A DNA stretch of 64,000 nt, taken from positions 422,098 to 486,097 of the forward strand of contig JAJRPJ010000006.1 of NCBI GenBank assembly GCA_024280835.1, written 5' to 3'. A program made the translations under genes and the position numbers. Within the stretch, counting starts at the first letter, position 1; the number at the start of each line of letters is the position of its first letter. This stretch comes from Candidatus Zixiibacteriota bacterium. Lineage in GTDB: Bacteria > Zixibacteria > MSB-5A5 > GN15 > JACZUZ01. Positions 62,183 through 64,000 of the stretch are shown here, piece after piece. The notes beneath the pieces are model-generated. The model was not told the DNA's origin. It did not search any database and saw only the letters and a program-made list of their open reading frames with translations.

Positions 62183-63304
62183 ATGGGCAAGTCAAGAAAA
62201 TCAAAGCACAGAATGTTCGATTTGGTGGCCGAGAGTCAACCAGAAAGAGCCATATTAGTCGGTCTGCGAAAACCAACCCAAAATAGGGAAGCCGCCCAAG
62301 AGCTACTGGATGAGTTGGCTGAATTGACTCGTTCTGCTGGAGCGACTGTTGTTGATACCATTATGCAACAGCGTAAAACTCCGGACGGGGCGACCTATGT
62401 TGGAAAAGGTATGGTTGAGGAGATTAAAGATAGGCTGGAGGATGAGGAAATTACTCTAGTGATTTTCGATGATCCGCTAACTCCCGCCCAACAGCGAAAT
62501 CTCGAAACTGCTCTAGAAGTAAAAACTCTCGACCGTTCGCGTTTGATTTTGGATATTTTTGCGGGTCGGGCTCGGACCACAGAAGCGATGGCGCAGGTTG
62601 AATTAGCGCAGTTGCAATATTTACTGCCGCGTTTGACACGAGCTTGGACACATCTCTCCCGTCAACATAGCGCCATCGGCGCTCGCGGTCCTGGTGAAAC
62701 TCAGCTGGAAATCGATCGCAGGCAAATCGGTCTTAAAATTACAACATTGAAAAAGCGTCTCGAAAAAATTGTTGGTCAAAGATCACTCAGACGCAAAGGC
62801 CGTGAACGGATGTTCAAAGTCGCTTTCGTGGGCTATACCAATGCAGGAAAATCAACTCTCTTCAATCGCATGACAAAAGCCACTGTAGAAGTTGAAAACA
62901 AATTATTCATGACACTCGACCCAACTAGTCGAGCGATGTCTCAACCCTATCCTTCACGAGTTTTGTTCACAGATACAGTTGGATTTATTCGTAAACTACC
63001 CCATGAGTTGATCGAATCATTCAAATCAACTCTCGAAGAGGCGGTTCTTGCGGATTTATTAATCCACGTCATAGATTGCGCAGATGAAAATTTTCCACTC
63101 AAAGTCGAGCAAACACAAAAAACACTGACCGAAATCGGCGCCAAAGCCCCAGCTCTAATGGTTTACAACAAGTTCGATCTAAGCCCCGAGTTTATTCCAC
63201 CGCCCGAACTTGCCACATCTGGCGAGAGTTTACTCGTTTCGGCGAAGACAGGCGCGGGTGTGCAAGAGTTGCGCGATGCAATAGTCCAGCGCATAAATGC
63301 CTGA
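62183..63304 (+). CDS. hflX: GTPase HflX
   Basis: ATYVGKGMVEEI, RARTTEAMAQVELAQLQYLLPRLTRAWTHLSRQ, RGPGETQLEIDRR, FVGYTNAGKSTLFNRMT, DTVGFIRKLPHEL. Confidence 0.97.
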   Translation: MGKSRKSKHRMFDLVAESQPERAILVGLRKPTQNREAAQELLDELAELTRSAGATVVDTIMQQRKTPDGATYVGKGMVEEIKDRLEDEEITLVIFDDPLTPAQQRNLETALEVKTLDRSRLILDIFAGRARTTEAMAQVELAQLQYLLPRLTRAWTHLSRQHSAIGARGPGETQLEIDRRQIGLKITTLKKRLEKIVGQRSLRRKGRERMFKVAFVGYTNAGKSTLFNRMTKATVEVENKLFMTLDPTSRAMSQPYPSRVLFTDTVGFIRKLPHELIESFKSTLEEAVLADLLIHVIDCADENFPLKVEQTQKTLTEIGAKAPALMVYNKFDLSPEFIPPPELATSGESLLVSAKTGAGVQELRDAIVQRINA

Positions 63305-63336
63305 GTTTCAAAACGAACCAATCTACACCCATTGGG

Positions 63337-63367
63337 AAGTCTGTCAGTGTTGGCGGCAGACTTTTGT
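63337..63367 (+). terminator. Probable terminator after hflX
   Basis: AAGTCTG...CAGACTT stem followed by TTGT-rich tail. Confidence 0.5.
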
Positions 63368-63639
63368 CTATACTATTTCAGTGTGAAATGCTACAAAGTG
63401 CCGCAAGTCATACTTACTCAAATAGTTGTAACATCTGTTAAAGTAAACACCTACATCGCCGAAATTAATCATAAGCGGACTGTTACTTGACGTGAGTTAC
63501 TTTTTGGCTTTTGATAGAGAACAGATAGCGCTAAACCGCTGACAAGGTTTCTAAGAGTATTGTTTATAAAAGTTTTGTTTCTTATAGTTTCACAAAATTG
63601 GTTGCAACGAACGAGAGATTACACAAGCGAGAATCGACT

Positions 63640-63999
63640 ATGGTAAAACCAGTCTTGATTGTAGATGACAATCCTAATATGGCAACACTGCTGGTGGAGA
63701 TGTTGGAAGCTCTTGACTATGAGGGTGTAATCGCAAGTAACGGTAAAGATGCGCTTGTGAAAATCGGTGAACAGGATTTTTCACTAGTTATCACTGACTT
63801 CCGTATGCCCCACATGTCGGGAATCGAATTGCTCAACAAGATCAAAGAGCATCGGTCAGACTTACCAGTGGCAGTAATTTCTGGTTACAATATCGAAGAG
63901 TTTGAAGACAAAGAGTTGATTCAAAAAGCAGACGGCTTTCTTGGCAAGCCGTTTATGATTGCTGAGATTCAAAACTTGCTAACTTCGCTAACAGGTTGA
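63640..63999 (+). CDS. Single-domain response regulator (CheY-like)
   Basis: VLIVDDNPNMATLLVEMLE, VITDFRMPHMSGIELL, AVISGY, GKPF. Confidence 0.93.
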   Translation: MVKPVLIVDDNPNMATLLVEMLEALDYEGVIASNGKDALVKIGEQDFSLVITDFRMPHMSGIELLNKIKEHRSDLPVAVISGYNIEEFEDKELIQKADGFLGKPFMIAEIQNLLTSLTG

Positions 64000-64000
64000 T

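Overview
This 64 kb bacterial chromosomal window is mostly housekeeping, with several accessory islands. The DUF4139 protein, SpoVG, bacterial GGGPS, dockerin-type repeats and LPS genes suggest a Gram-negative FCB-superphylum lineage, possibly Zixibacteria-like; this is an inference. Recognisable blocks are priA; ispE-spoVG-tRNA-Gln-prs-rplY; alaS-recX-[transposase]-recA; a homogentisate/tyrosine catabolic operon; rarA; rml/rfb dTDP-rhamnose genes; ruvX-mltG; gatC-kdsB-pyrG; queD-queE-queC-queF; and hflX. Features worth a second look: (1) a MoaE-MoeB/ThiF-rhodanese triple fusion next to MoaD; (2) a Ser/Thr kinase fused to an alpha/beta-hydrolase-like domain; (3) a secreted lysyl-oxidase-like protein with a cohesin-like region and dockerin; (4) an NtrC-type regulator with a degenerate AAA+ core between two uncharacterised genes; (5) two REP-associated tyrosine transposases, one flanked by inverted 22-nt REP-like hairpins and the other between recA and recX; (6) a cluster of modular palindromes at 8.6-8.9 kb; (7) an RHS relic that appears to have replaced the 3' end of rmlD; (8) recurrent short tandem duplications in intergenic DNA. 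No CRISPR array, prophage or complete known defence system was seen. All family assignments come from reading motifs by eye, with no database search.
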